A stretch of 39,716 bases of DNA from a virus, in the IMG/VR virus record IMGVR_UViG_3300010370_000081, positions 1 through 39,716 of that record; one strand, written 5' to 3'. The stretch's first letter is position 1. Every line of letters begins with the position of its first letter. This document shows, one piece after another, positions 1 through 6,756 of this stretch. A program made the translations under genes and the position numbers. The notes below the pieces were generated by a model. It ran no database searches. It was not told the DNA's origin and worked only from the letters and a program-made list of their open reading frames with translations.

Positions 1-1
1 G

Positions 2-775
2 GTAAATATCGGTTGGTCTGCTCTGGTTCGTTCAAGCGATAATAAGGTTCTTGATACTGTTTCGGACGATTGGAACCCAGTGCAGAATCAAGAGGCGTTT
101 GAGTTCTTTAACGACTTCATTGCTGAGGGTGATATGGAGATGCACACCGCTGGTAGTCTAGCGGGTGGGCAGATCGTGTGGGCTCTGGCAAAGGTAAAGG
201 ATTCGTTCGATCTGTTTGGTGGTGATCAAGTCGATTCCTATCTGCACTTCACCAACTTTCATAAGTATGGTTGCTCGACCGACGTTCGGTTCACTCCAAT
301 CCGTGTCGTGTGTAATAACACTCTTACCCTGTCTCTGAATACCAAGGTCGAGCGTATGGTTAAGATCAGCCATCGCCGAGAGTTTAACGGTGATAATGTC
401 AAGCTGATGCTTGGTATTGCTCAGGAAAAGCTCTCGAAGTATAAGGAAATGGCTGCATTCCTGGGCTCTAAGCGCTATACTGCAGAGTCTATGGTCGATT
501 ACTTCAAGACCGTATTCCCGGTATCTGGTGGAGAGAACTCTACGCGCGAGATGTCAAAGTCTGCCAAAACTGCTCTGGATGTTGTGGAGACTCAACCCGG
601 TGCAGAGTTTGCCCGCGGTTCATTCTGGCAGCTGTTTAACTCGGTTACCTATCTGACAGACCATCTGACCGGTCGTTCTCAGGACACTCGACTGCAGTCT
701 GCTTGGTATGGTTCTAATCGCGGGCTTAAGGTTCGTGCTCTTGAAACTGCCATTGAAATGGCGGAAGCCGTTTAA
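2..775 (+). CDS. DUF932 family protein, 5'-truncated by window edge
   Basis: The frame is open from base 2, so the gene begins outside the window. A GTG at 80 could act as a start, but the codons before it read as good protein (VNIGWSALVRSSDNK) and continue into the conserved part. The pattern of a GGQIVWALAK-like motif, a Tyr/Leu/Phe-rich strand, then RVVCNNTLTLSL is typical of DUF932 (phage/plasmid-like protein), found in many phages and plasmids and without an established function. About 257 residues are visible, so perhaps a quarter of the usual protein is missing. The stop is followed after 14 bases by the next gene, whose ribosome site (AAGGAGA) begins right after this stop. Codon use is richer in G+C than in the structural genes. 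Confidence 0.75.
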   Translation, partial: VNIGWSALVRSSDNKVLDTVSDDWNPVQNQEAFEFFNDFIAEGDMEMHTAGSLAGGQIVWALAKVKDSFDLFGGDQVDSYLHFTNFHKYGCSTDVRFTPIRVVCNNTLTLSLNTKVERMVKISHRREFNGDNVKLMLGIAQEKLSKYKEMAAFLGSKRYTAESMVDYFKTVFPVSGGENSTREMSKSAKTALDVVETQPGAEFARGSFWQLFNSVTYLTDHLTGRSQDTRLQSAWYGSNRGLKVRALETAIEMAEAV

Positions 776-789
776 GGAGATATCATACA

Positions 790-1071
790 ATGATCAACAA
801 GCCAGAGCTACAGATCACCCTCATGTTCACTCGGAACACAGGGGTGAATAAGTCTGAGAATTTTCATCATTCCTTTACCTCAGATGACAGCCTAGATCCT
901 ATTCTAGAAAAGATGGAACTGTTTCTGACTCAACTTGGATTTGTTCTTGATGGTCGGCGACTAGACCTTGTAGATGGAACAAGGGACCAGGTAGGTGTAA
1001 ATCCCATGTACCTAGCTGAAAATTTTGACTTTACAAATTTAGCCGATAACGTGACTCCACTACATAAGTAA
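790..1071 (+). CDS. Hypothetical protein, 93 aa
   Basis: A strong ribosome site (AAGGAGATA, around 774-782) stands just upstream of ATG 790, which supports both the gene and this start. I do not recognise the product. It is a small, fairly acidic soluble protein with no membrane segment or signal peptide, and an alternating polar/hydrophobic pattern in its first 30 residues that suggests beta strands. It probably shares a transcript with the DUF932 gene upstream. Its stop is directly followed by the -35 element of a sigma70-like promoter for the next gene. Confidence 0.7.
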   Translation: MINKPELQITLMFTRNTGVNKSENFHHSFTSDDSLDPILEKMELFLTQLGFVLDGRRLDLVDGTRDQVGVNPMYLAENFDFTNLADNVTPLHK

Positions 1072-1099
1072 TTGACTTTCCGATAAAGATATGTATAAT
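1072..1099 (+). promoter_or_regulatory. Sigma70-like promoter upstream of the 378-aa gene
   Basis: TTGACT at 1072-1077 and TATAAT at 1094-1099 are separated by 16 bases. The -10 is a perfect consensus and the -35 matches five of six. Transcription would start near 1106, giving a leader of about 25 bases before ATG 1130. This is the best host-type (early) promoter in the window and could drive the block through the tRNAs and perhaps the lipid cassette, since no terminator is visible before 5.68 kb. Confidence 0.75.
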
Positions 1100-1129
1100 G
1101 GTCTATGACCTGATAGGGAATTAATAGGT

Positions 1130-2266
1130 ATGGCGCGATCTGGAATTAAGGCAATTGCTGCTGAGGGTGCTAAAGTCCTCAGGGCAAAGAAAGTCAAAGC
1201 CTCTAAGGTCGCACAGAACCTAGCCGATACCAAGTTCATGGGTGATGAACCCAATGTATCAGGTAAGATTCTATATGGTCTAGACCTACTTAGAGTCTAC
1301 AACTGGTACAACTATATGTGTACCATTGATGATGCCCGTAGTTATGCAGAGGCTCGACTTAAGGCACTAGGAAGGCTAGAAGAGGCTAAGGGTCTAAATC
1401 ATGTTCCGGCTCATTGGATTAATCTACAGGCTGGATGGATTGCTAGAATCCTGACTCGTGGTGGTATTATACCTGATGGTGAAGCTAAGTTTAATTCTAA
1501 GCTTAGGGAAATGCTAGGGCGAGTTGAGAAGAAAGACCAACCTCAAGCTCCTGAAAAGGAAAAGTTCTCTACACAGCTTGATCGAGTGTCAGACACTCTG
1601 GGTGAACTAGAAGAGCTTATCGATGCCCAGGGTTGGACCATTGATGTATACGAATGGCTTATCAAGCGACAAGTCTCTGCTGTTATTGCTCGGCGAGCAT
1701 TGGAGTTCTTCAAGCCGGTGGCAGATGAAGCAACGTCAATGGTAACCAAGAATGTAGATCCACAGCTCTTGGAAGGTTATAGTAATCTAACCAAAGCACA
1801 ACTGAAGCAGCGAGCACTCTTTTACTCCAAGCTTATTTCTGACTGCGAGCGGTACCTTGATGTATCTAAAAAGCAGCGGGCACCTCGAAAGAAGAAACTT
1901 GTCTCTATAGAAAAGAAATTCAAGAGCTTCAAGTATCAAAGCGAGTGTAAGGATTACAAGCTAGCTTCGGTAAATCCAGAAAAGATTATCGGAACAAGGT
2001 CTGTCTGGGCATTTAACTCTAAATATAAGACTCTACACTATATTGCAGCTGTGGATTCTAATGGATTGGATGTAAAGGGTTCTACTCTAGTGGGAGCAAG
2101 TGAAGATCTCTCCAAGGGATTTAGGATTGGTAGAAAGACGGCAGAAAGTTTAGCGGTGATTTTATCTGGAAAGAAGAGGGCAATCACTGATCTACTCAAG
2201 CAACTGAAGCCGTGTAACCCACAATTCAGGTCAAATGAAAATACAGTATATCTGAGGACAGAATGA
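1130..2266 (+). CDS. Hypothetical protein, 378 aa
   Basis: Long clean frame behind a consensus sigma70-like promoter. AGGGA at 1115-1119 may be the ribosome site, about 10 bases before the ATG. I do not recognise the family. The N-terminus (about residues 1-35) is basic and Ala/Lys-rich. Residues 45-260 look mostly helical, with an acidic/basic heptad-like stretch near 120-170. A Lys/Arg cluster (QRAPRKKKL) lies near 250, followed by a beta-like C-terminal domain (GTRSVWAFNSKYKTLHYIAA) around 285-330. The basic patches would fit nucleic-acid binding, but this is a guess. It overlaps the next gene by four bases (ATGA), so the two are translationally coupled. Confidence 0.7.
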   Translation: MARSGIKAIAAEGAKVLRAKKVKASKVAQNLADTKFMGDEPNVSGKILYGLDLLRVYNWYNYMCTIDDARSYAEARLKALGRLEEAKGLNHVPAHWINLQAGWIARILTRGGIIPDGEAKFNSKLREMLGRVEKKDQPQAPEKEKFSTQLDRVSDTLGELEELIDAQGWTIDVYEWLIKRQVSAVIARRALEFFKPVADEATSMVTKNVDPQLLEGYSNLTKAQLKQRALFYSKLISDCERYLDVSKKQRAPRKKKLVSIEKKFKSFKYQSECKDYKLASVNPEKIIGTRSVWAFNSKYKTLHYIAAVDSNGLDVKGSTLVGASEDLSKGFRIGRKTAESLAVILSGKKRAITDLLKQLKPCNPQFRSNENTVYLRTE

Positions 2267-2580
2267 CAGTACATCTTAAGATTCTATACAGTGATAAGAA
2301 TGATCCACTGTATAAACACTATGATTGGTACCAGGTTAAGAACCATCGTGTTCGGTTTGCTGATTTTATTCCATCCGATGATGGAAAGGGGCGACGACTT
2401 GATGTGCCCAATGCATTCTTAAGTGTCGTGCAGACACCGTGGGGAACAAAAGAAAAGTGTTTTATTACACCAGTATCTAGTTACTCAGGTGGTTGGGAAT
2501 TCTATGCTACTGTAAAGAGGCCTAAAACAAATAAAGGCGTATCTTTCAGTACATTTTGGGTTGACCCATCGCAGTTTTAG
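2263..2580 (+). CDS. Hypothetical protein, 105 aa
   Basis: It begins inside the last codons of the 378-aa gene (ATGA overlap), the usual arrangement for coupled genes. The product is a small, aromatic-rich, probably beta-structured protein (many Tyr, Trp, Phe; e.g. GGWEFYATVKRP near 80-90) without membrane segments. I do not recognise it. The end of the gene carries the probable -35 of a promoter for the tRNA genes. Confidence 0.7.
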   Translation: MTVHLKILYSDKNDPLYKHYDWYQVKNHRVRFADFIPSDDGKGRRLDVPNAFLSVVQTPWGTKEKCFITPVSSYSGGWEFYATVKRPKTNKGVSFSTFWVDPSQF

Positions 2581-2589
2581 TGATATATA
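2561..2589 (+). promoter_or_regulatory. Possible sigma70-like promoter for the tRNA genes
   Basis: TTGACC at 2561-2566 and TATATA at 2584-2589, 17 bases apart. The -35 lies in the end of the 105-aa gene. Initiation would be near 2596, only a few bases before the mature 5' end of tRNA-Arg. The elements are good but not perfect, and read-through from the promoter at 1072 may be enough. Confidence 0.45.
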
Positions 2590-2599
2590 AACATTATAC

Positions 2600-2676
2600 G
2601 GTCCCTTAGCTCAACTGGAAAGAGCAACAGACTTCTAATCTGTAGGTTAGTGGTTCGAGTCCACTAGGGATCGCCA
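2600..2676 (+). tRNA. tRNA-Arg (anticodon UCU)
   Basis: A full cloverleaf can be drawn. The acceptor stem is GGTCCCT with AGGGATC (one G-T pair), the D stem GCTC/GAGC, and the anticodon stem ACAGA/TCTGT with loop CTTCTAA. The T arm contains GGTTCGAGTCC, and CCA is encoded at 2674-2676. The loop places TCT at 34-36, which reads AGA (and AGG). AGA is by far the commonest Arg codon in the structural genes of this window, so the tRNA fits the phage's own needs. It is 77 bases including CCA. Confidence 0.93.
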
Positions 2677-2694
2677 TATCTTAAGGAAAGCATC

Positions 2695-2982
2695 TTGCTA
2701 GAATATATCATGTTTGCCCTAATCGGTGGTGGTGTTGGAGTTCTGGCACAGCAGATGGCATTAATCGGCACTGCTAATGCAGTAATTAAATCGAGCTCAT
2801 TTGAGGGATTTATTGGCTATATCCGGTCAAAGGTATATACTCTCATTTTAGTAGTTCCATTGATGTATTACTTTTTTCCTAACCAAAGCAATTTTATTTC
2901 ACTGTTTGCTGTTATATACTCGTGCACTTTGCTTTTAGTTGACTTTGAAGAGACTTATGACCTACTAAAAAAGGACCTGTAG
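2695..2982 (+). CDS. Small membrane protein, 95 aa
   Basis: Predicted start TTG 2695, supported by AAGGAA at 2683-2688 at good spacing; the first ATG (2710) would remove five residues and sit too far from it. The protein has three hydrophobic stretches (about residues 4-19, 47-61 and 66-82) and an acidic/Lys C-terminus, so it is a small inner-membrane protein. No family recognised. It lies between two tRNA genes, and its last codons and TAG stop are the first ten bases of the following tRNA, so the two genes physically overlap. Confidence 0.6.
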   Translation: MLEYIMFALIGGGVGVLAQQMALIGTANAVIKSSSFEGFIGYIRSKVYTLILVVPLMYYFFPNQSNFISLFAVIYSCTLLLVDFEETYDLLKKDL

Positions 2983-3047
2983 CTCAATGGTCGAGCGGAC
3001 CGCTCATAACGGTTTGGCTGGGGGTTCGAGTCCCTCCGGGTCCACCA
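2973..3047 (+). tRNA. tRNA with CAU anticodon (Met or lysidine-type Ile2)
   Basis: The cloverleaf has acceptor GGACCTG with CGGGTCC, a GCTC/GAGC D stem, an anticodon stem GACCG/CGGTT around loop CTCATAA, a T arm with GGTTCGAGTCC, and encoded CCA at 3045-3047. The anticodon is CAT. A paired first acceptor base argues against initiator tRNA. It is either elongator Met or the tRNA-Ile2 whose C34 is modified to lysidine to read AUA. The bases after the anticodon stem (TTGG) resemble bacterial tRNA-Ile2 more than tRNA-Met, and ATA codons are very common in this phage, so Ile2 is favoured but not proven. Confidence 0.9.
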
Positions 3048-3065
3048 ATATAAGGAATCACATAA

Positions 3066-3242
3066 ATGAATCTTGTTATGACTTTAGTCGCAGTGTTTAC
3101 TCTGGCAGGAGAACCACGAACTGTAAGACTTTCAACACCCACGCTTCAACAGTGTGTCTCTGAACTTCAGGTGGTTGAGGTAATCGCCAGGACTCTTGGA
3201 GCTCAGGATGTGAGAGTCCATTGTGAATTAAAGGTTGAGTAA
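3066..3242 (+). CDS. Small hypothetical protein, 58 aa, possible signal anchor
   Basis: ATG 3066 follows AAGGAATCA shortly after the CAU tRNA. The frame runs 58 codons to TAA, whose last base is the first base of the next gene's ATG (TAATG), a coupled junction that supports it being real. The N-terminus (MNLVMTLVAVFTLAG) is hydrophobic and could be a short signal or anchor sequence. The rest has two Cys residues (about 30 and 52) that could form a disulfide in the periplasm. No family recognised. Confidence 0.55.
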   Translation: MNLVMTLVAVFTLAGEPRTVRLSTPTLQQCVSELQVVEVIARTLGAQDVRVHCELKVE

Positions 3243-3892
3243 TGAAGGTATACATCGGTCCTTATAAAAACTGGTTTGGTCCATACCAGCTTGCCGAGAA
3301 GGTTCTCTTCTGGAAGGACAAACACAACGATCACGACTATATCCATAAGTTTGGAGACTGGCTAGCAGGAGATTATAAGGAAAAGCCTAGCTGGCTCTAT
3401 CGCTTTATGACTTGGGTTGATTCCAAGAAAAAGCGTAAGGTTAATATCCACATCGATAACTATGATGCATGGAATGCGGATCATACCCTTGCTCTGATTA
3501 TTCATCCTCTACTAAAAAAGCTCAAAGAGAATAAGCACGGATCTCCTTATATCGATGATGAGGATGTCCCCGAACATCTACGTTCTACTGCAGCACCACC
3601 AAAGAAGAACGAATACGATACCGACGAGAACCACCATAAGCGTTGGGAATGGGTTCTCGATGAAATGATCTGGGCTTTTGAACAGCATGCTGATACCGAT
3701 TGGGATAAAAAGTTCTACTCTGGTAATGTAGATCTGAAGTTCGTGAAGGTTGAAGGCACTGAATATTCAAAACTTGTCAAGGGACCAAATGATACGTTCA
3801 AGGTGGACGAGGTCGGTAAGAAGGCTGCTCTAGATCGTATGGACAATGGTCGGCGTCTATTCGCCAAGTATTACACTAATCTCTGGGATTGA
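3242..3892 (+). CDS. Conserved phage hypothetical protein, 216 aa
   Basis: Start ATG overlaps the previous stop by one base. The protein is rich in Trp, Tyr, Lys, Asp and His, with the opening MKVYIGPYKNWFGPYQLAEK and an acidic region DDEDVPEHLRS near 100-112. I recall proteins with this opening and W/D/H-rich composition as a widespread unnamed family in marine and other myoviruses, with no function assigned. There is no membrane segment. Only three bases separate its stop from the phosphoesterase gene, so it is in the same transcription unit. Confidence 0.75.
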   Translation: MKVYIGPYKNWFGPYQLAEKVLFWKDKHNDHDYIHKFGDWLAGDYKEKPSWLYRFMTWVDSKKKRKVNIHIDNYDAWNADHTLALIIHPLLKKLKENKHGSPYIDDEDVPEHLRSTAAPPKKNEYDTDENHHKRWEWVLDEMIWAFEQHADTDWDKKFYSGNVDLKFVKVEGTEYSKLVKGPNDTFKVDEVGKKAALDRMDNGRRLFAKYYTNLWD

Positions 3893-3895
3893 AGA

Positions 3896-4690
3896 ATGAT
3901 ACAACCAAATAAAAAATATCGCAGTGTGTTTATTAGTGATGTTCATCTTGGCAGTAGGATTAGTCAAACAGAAGTTCTGTGCGACTTTTTGAAGAATAAT
4001 ACATGTGATACATTATATTTGGTTGGGGATATTGTAGATTTTTGGAAGCTAGAACGCAGCATATTCTGGCCACAGAGTCACAGCAATGTCATACGTAGAA
4101 TCTTGACTGCTAGTAAGAGAGACACTAATGTAAAATACGTTATAGGTAATCACGATGAAACTTTGAGAAACTGGTTTCATGATGCTACATTTTCATTTGG
4201 TAACATAGAAATAGCAAATCAGTTTGAACATCAAACTGTTTCCAGTAGAAAAATTCTAGTCACCCATGGTGATCTGTTCGATAACGTGATTAGATATCAT
4301 AAATGGCTAAGCATTTTAGGTGATAAGGCGTATTCAGGAATTATTTTCATCAATTTTGCTATTGATAAAATCAGAAAATTTTTAGGTAGAAACGACTGGA
4401 GTTTCAGCACCTATATCAAAATAAATACAAAACAAGCTGTGGCATTCATTACAAAATTTGAAGATGCTTTAATCGCACACGCAAAATCTGAAAAGTATGA
4501 TGGAGTTATCTGCGGACATATTCATACGCCAGCAATGAAGCAGTTAGATAAATTTATCTATATGAATACAGGCGATTGGTGCGAAACTGTAAGTGCCATT
4601 GTTGAAAATCATGATGGAACTTTTGAGGTTCTTTTATTTGATCCGGTAAGCAATCAAATGAAGACTAAATGGAGTTCTACAATATTATGA
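3896..4690 (+). CDS. plcP-like: Calcineurin-like phosphoesterase, PlcP-type (LpxH-like) phospholipase C candidate
   Basis: All metal-site motifs of a calcineurin-fold phosphoesterase are present and in order: SDVHLGSR (Asp15, His17), GDIVDFW (Asp45), GNHDE (Asn85, His86), THGDLFD (His124), GHIHTP (His208, His210), then NTGDW. The family (COG2908) includes LpxH (UDP-diacylglucosamine hydrolase) and PlcP, a phospholipase C that removes phosphorylated head groups under phosphate starvation in Sinorhizobium and marine bacteria. The WPQSH segment near 58-62, the WLSILGDKAY-like stretch near 137-146 and NTGDW near 224 match my memory of PlcP better than of enterobacterial LpxH. The next gene, a GT4 glycosyltransferase overlapping by ATGA, repeats the plcP-agt operon. 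DNA here is more AT-rich than the genes upstream, consistent with separate acquisition. Phosphoesterase is near certain; the PlcP role is inferred. Confidence 0.85.
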   Translation: MIQPNKKYRSVFISDVHLGSRISQTEVLCDFLKNNTCDTLYLVGDIVDFWKLERSIFWPQSHSNVIRRILTASKRDTNVKYVIGNHDETLRNWFHDATFSFGNIEIANQFEHQTVSSRKILVTHGDLFDNVIRYHKWLSILGDKAYSGIIFINFAIDKIRKFLGRNDWSFSTYIKINTKQAVAFITKFEDALIAHAKSEKYDGVICGHIHTPAMKQLDKFIYMNTGDWCETVSAIVENHDGTFEVLLFDPVSNQMKTKWSSTIL

Positions 4691-5679
4691 GGTTATTGAT
4701 TATTAATGATAATACACCAGATCAGATTAATGGGGTGGTAACAACGTATAACAATCTAATCAAACATTTGAAATCAAATAACGTAAATGTTCATGTAATT
4801 GACCCATCCTACTTTAATTCAGTCACAGGATACCTTTATCCTGACTTGTCAATTCCCCTAAACATTTGGAAGCTAGAATCTTTAGTTAGAGATTATAATC
4901 CTACACACATTCATATTGCTACCGAAGGCATTTTAGGTTTTTTTGCAAAAATGTTATTTGATAAAAAGAAGTGGAATTACACTACTTCTTACCATACAAG
5001 ATGGGATGAATTTGCTAAAAGTGCTATAGGATTCAAACCCTGGGGATTAAACAACGCAATATCATGGTTTCATTCAAAAAGTAAAGCAGTTTTAGTTACC
5101 TCTGCAGGAATGGAAGCAGAGGTGCAATCAATAGGAATAAAAAATACTGTTATCTGGACAAGAGGTGTTGATAGAGATATTTTTACACCCGGTCCAGGAA
5201 GCTTATCTTCTAAACCCACCATTTTGAGCGTAGGAAGAATAAGCATCGAGAAAAACTTAGAAGATTTCTGCAGGTTAGATTCTAGTCGATATAATTTGCG
5301 CATGATTGGGGACGGTCCCCAATTATCATTTCTCAAATTAAAATATCCACACGTACGTTTTGATGGTGCTCTATTTGGTAAAGAACTATCAAAAGCATAT
5401 GGCGAATCTGATGTTTTGGTTTTTACCAGCAAGAGCGATACTTTCGGTATTGTAATGATAGAAAGCATGTCTACCGGGACACCGGTGGCTGCTTATTCTG
5501 TTAGAGGACCTCTAGATGTTATAGATGAAGGAAAAACAGGCTATATGAACGAGTGTTTAACAGCTGCAATATCTAAATGTTTGACATTAGATAGAAATGA
5601 TGTTGTTACAAACTCCATGAAATGGTGTTGGTCTAAAACCATGGAAAAGTTTCTTTCCAATCTTTCGCCATTGAAATAG
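4687..5679 (+). CDS. agt-like: GT4-family glycosyltransferase, Agt-type glycolipid synthase candidate
   Basis: A 330-residue GT-B enzyme. The N-terminal half has the acceptor-side glycine turn (NGVVTTYNNL, about 15-24), HIHIATEG (74-81) and SYHTRWDEF (101-109). The C-terminal nucleotide-sugar half has SVGRISIEKN (Arg184, Lys189), MIGDGPQL (206-213) and SDTFGIVMIES with the acidic pair Asp251/Glu259 in the place of the E-X7-E motif. These features match the branch containing lipid-directed hexosyltransferases (MgtA/SqdX/Agt-like). ATG 4687 overlaps the plcP-like stop as ATGA and is preferred to ATG 4669, which would add six unconserved residues. In bacteria, Agt adds sugars to the diacylglycerol released by PlcP, making phosphorus-free glycolipids. 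Other lipid or glycan acceptors cannot be excluded. Confidence 0.85.
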   Translation: MRLLIINDNTPDQINGVVTTYNNLIKHLKSNNVNVHVIDPSYFNSVTGYLYPDLSIPLNIWKLESLVRDYNPTHIHIATEGILGFFAKMLFDKKKWNYTTSYHTRWDEFAKSAIGFKPWGLNNAISWFHSKSKAVLVTSAGMEAEVQSIGIKNTVIWTRGVDRDIFTPGPGSLSSKPTILSVGRISIEKNLEDFCRLDSSRYNLRMIGDGPQLSFLKLKYPHVRFDGALFGKELSKAYGESDVLVFTSKSDTFGIVMIESMSTGTPVAAYSVRGPLDVIDEGKTGYMNECLTAAISKCLTLDRNDVVTNSMKWCWSKTMEKFLSNLSPLK

Positions 5680-5690
5680 ATATCAGATGA

Positions 5691-5765
5691 ATGGTATCTA
5701 TTTGTATTCTGTTTATCCTGTTTTTAATATTTGTGTTGCTATGTTTTAGTGACGATACAGATTAA
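5691..5765 (+). CDS. Possible 24-aa single-span membrane peptide
   Basis: In the 122-base gap after the glycosyltransferase, ATG 5691 opens a 24-codon frame. It is almost entirely hydrophobic (about 18 Ile/Leu/Val/Phe/Cys residues) and ends in an acidic tail SDDTD. It would form one membrane helix. The ribosome site is weak, and short T-rich DNA easily encodes such peptides by chance, so this is tentative. Nothing else is visible in this gap. Confidence 0.2.
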   Translation: MVSICILFILFLIFVLLCFSDDTD

Positions 5766-5801
5766 TACAGCATTAATTTATTTTTAGGGATTTTTGATCA
5801 T

Positions 5802-6026
5802 ATGCTACTCGATAAGGTTATGGATTTTTCTGCACAAGTTAGGCAGATTTGTAGTGAAAAAGAAATGGAATATATTGATGCTGTAATTCATTGGTGTGAT
5901 ACAAATAATATTGAGGTTGAATTAGCTGCCAATCTCATAAAGCAAGATGCCAATCTAATGCATGATATTCAAGTAGAAGCTGAATCTCTAAATTATTTAA
6001 AGAAAATTTCTAGACTTCCTGTATGA
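5802..6026 (+). CDS. 33: Late-transcription coactivator gp33
   Basis: A 74-residue protein with the motif pattern of T4-superfamily gp33: EYIDAVIHWCDTNNIEVE (about 23-40) and the conserved end VEAESLNYLKKISRLPV (58-74). gp33 bridges the beta flap of host RNA polymerase and the sliding clamp gp45, coupling late transcription to replication together with the late sigma factor gp55. It is shorter than T4 gp33 (112 aa), as in marine relatives. TAGGG lies about 12 bases before the ATG. Its stop overlaps the gp59 start (ATGA). The exact TATAAATA late promoters in this window are its expected targets. Confidence 0.8.
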   Translation: MLLDKVMDFSAQVRQICSEKEMEYIDAVIHWCDTNNIEVELAANLIKQDANLMHDIQVEAESLNYLKKISRLPV

Positions 6027-6601
6027 CTCCATTTGAGACTTATAAAGAATATCTAGCTTTAAAAAATCATTTTACTACTTCTGGATACGATTACTTTAAA
6101 TATAACGGAAAGGGAAGTGGAAGTCTTCAATCTTTCGAGAAAAGAAAGGACAAACTTTTCTTTGAAAAACTTTCCAAACATCCTGATCCTAAGGGATTGA
6201 TGATCTCTAATTTTTCTAGATCATCCAAAGTATGGGTAAGAGATTTAGCATATTCTGAAGAATCCCAACAGATATATCTAGATTGGTTAAAGAGATCTCA
6301 ATCCATTTTATATAATTTAAAACTAGATCTTAAACACCTTGATACCGACTTTAATTCAAATTTTATAGTTCCAGATAATGAACATCCAAATCTACTAAAG
6401 CTATATCTATCTGATATGATATCAATTGAAAGTTTTTGTATTTTAGTAGATATCACTTCATGCTATACATATTGGACTAAAAAATTAGCTAATGATCCTC
6501 TTTGGGATGAAATTGCACTTTATATAAGAAAATATACTCCATTTATTAAATACGATAAGAAAAAAGCCAAGGAACTATTGATTGACTTTTATGGAAATTA
6601 G
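6023..6601 (+). CDS. 59: Helicase loader gp59
   Basis: The opening TPFETYKEYLALKNHFTTSG and YDYFKYNGKG (about 22-31), followed by DYLxW-like helices and a late YIRKYTPF segment, match the T4 gp59 family. gp59 loads the gp41 replicative helicase onto forked DNA coated with gp32. Length 192 against 217 in T4. It is coupled to gp33 upstream by ATGA and lies directly before gp32, as in cyanophages and similar to the T4 33-59-32 order. No odd features. Confidence 0.88.
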   Translation: MTPFETYKEYLALKNHFTTSGYDYFKYNGKGSGSLQSFEKRKDKLFFEKLSKHPDPKGLMISNFSRSSKVWVRDLAYSEESQQIYLDWLKRSQSILYNLKLDLKHLDTDFNSNFIVPDNEHPNLLKLYLSDMISIESFCILVDITSCYTYWTKKLANDPLWDEIALYIRKYTPFIKYDKKKAKELLIDFYGN

Positions 6602-6604
6602 TTG

Positions 6605-6612
6605 TATAAATA
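6605..6612 (+). promoter_or_regulatory. T4-type late promoter for gene 32
   Basis: Exact TATAAATA, the T4 late -10 consensus recognised by gp55/gp33-modified polymerase, lies four bases after the gp59 stop. A start 6-8 bases downstream would fall at the GGGG run that forms the first strand of the leader pseudoknot, so the transcript would begin with the structured element. The 155-base leader up to gp32 contains no other gene. Confidence 0.75.
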
Positions 6613-6617
6613 AACAT

Positions 6618-6668
6618 GGGGCAACAGACCGGCTGAAATAGTGCTCCCCGCCATTATACTGGTTCAGC
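6618..6668 (+). promoter_or_regulatory. Predicted pseudoknot, gene 32 translational operator
   Basis: GCTGAAATAGT (6632-6642) can pair with ACTGGTTCAGC (6658-6668): ten of eleven positions, one A-G mismatch, one wobble. The hairpin loop holds CCCC (6646-6649), which can pair with GGGG (6618-6621) upstream, making crossing helices, i.e. a pseudoknot. It is followed by about 70 bases of unstructured A/T/C-rich leader, then CGGAGA and the gp32 ATG. T4 gene 32 mRNA has the same plan: a 5' pseudoknot nucleates gp32 binding along an unstructured leader to shut off its own translation. TTCAGC could alternatively pair with GCTGA at 6674-6678. Confidence 0.6.
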
Positions 6669-6756
6669 GCAATGCTGAGATAACGGAAGTCGGATCTTAC
6701 TATACATTACATATACTGATATACACAAACATACAAACATACGGAGAATATACGAC

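Noticed and set aside
4669-4686. Upstream ATG 4669 as start of the glycosyltransferase
   Set aside because: It adds six residues with no family similarity; ATG 4687 in the ATGA overlap begins exactly at the first beta strand of the GT-B fold.
5070-5468. Minus-strand frame of 132 codons inside the glycosyltransferase gene
   Set aside because: The plus strand carries all GT4 motifs over the same bases; the minus frame has no recognisable features.
6650-6700. Glutamine-type (glnA) riboswitch in the gp32 leader
   Set aside because: GTTCA followed by a hairpin and CGGAAGT resembles part of that motif, but the closing helix and the following GTAGG are missing, and the sequence is better explained by the pseudoknot.
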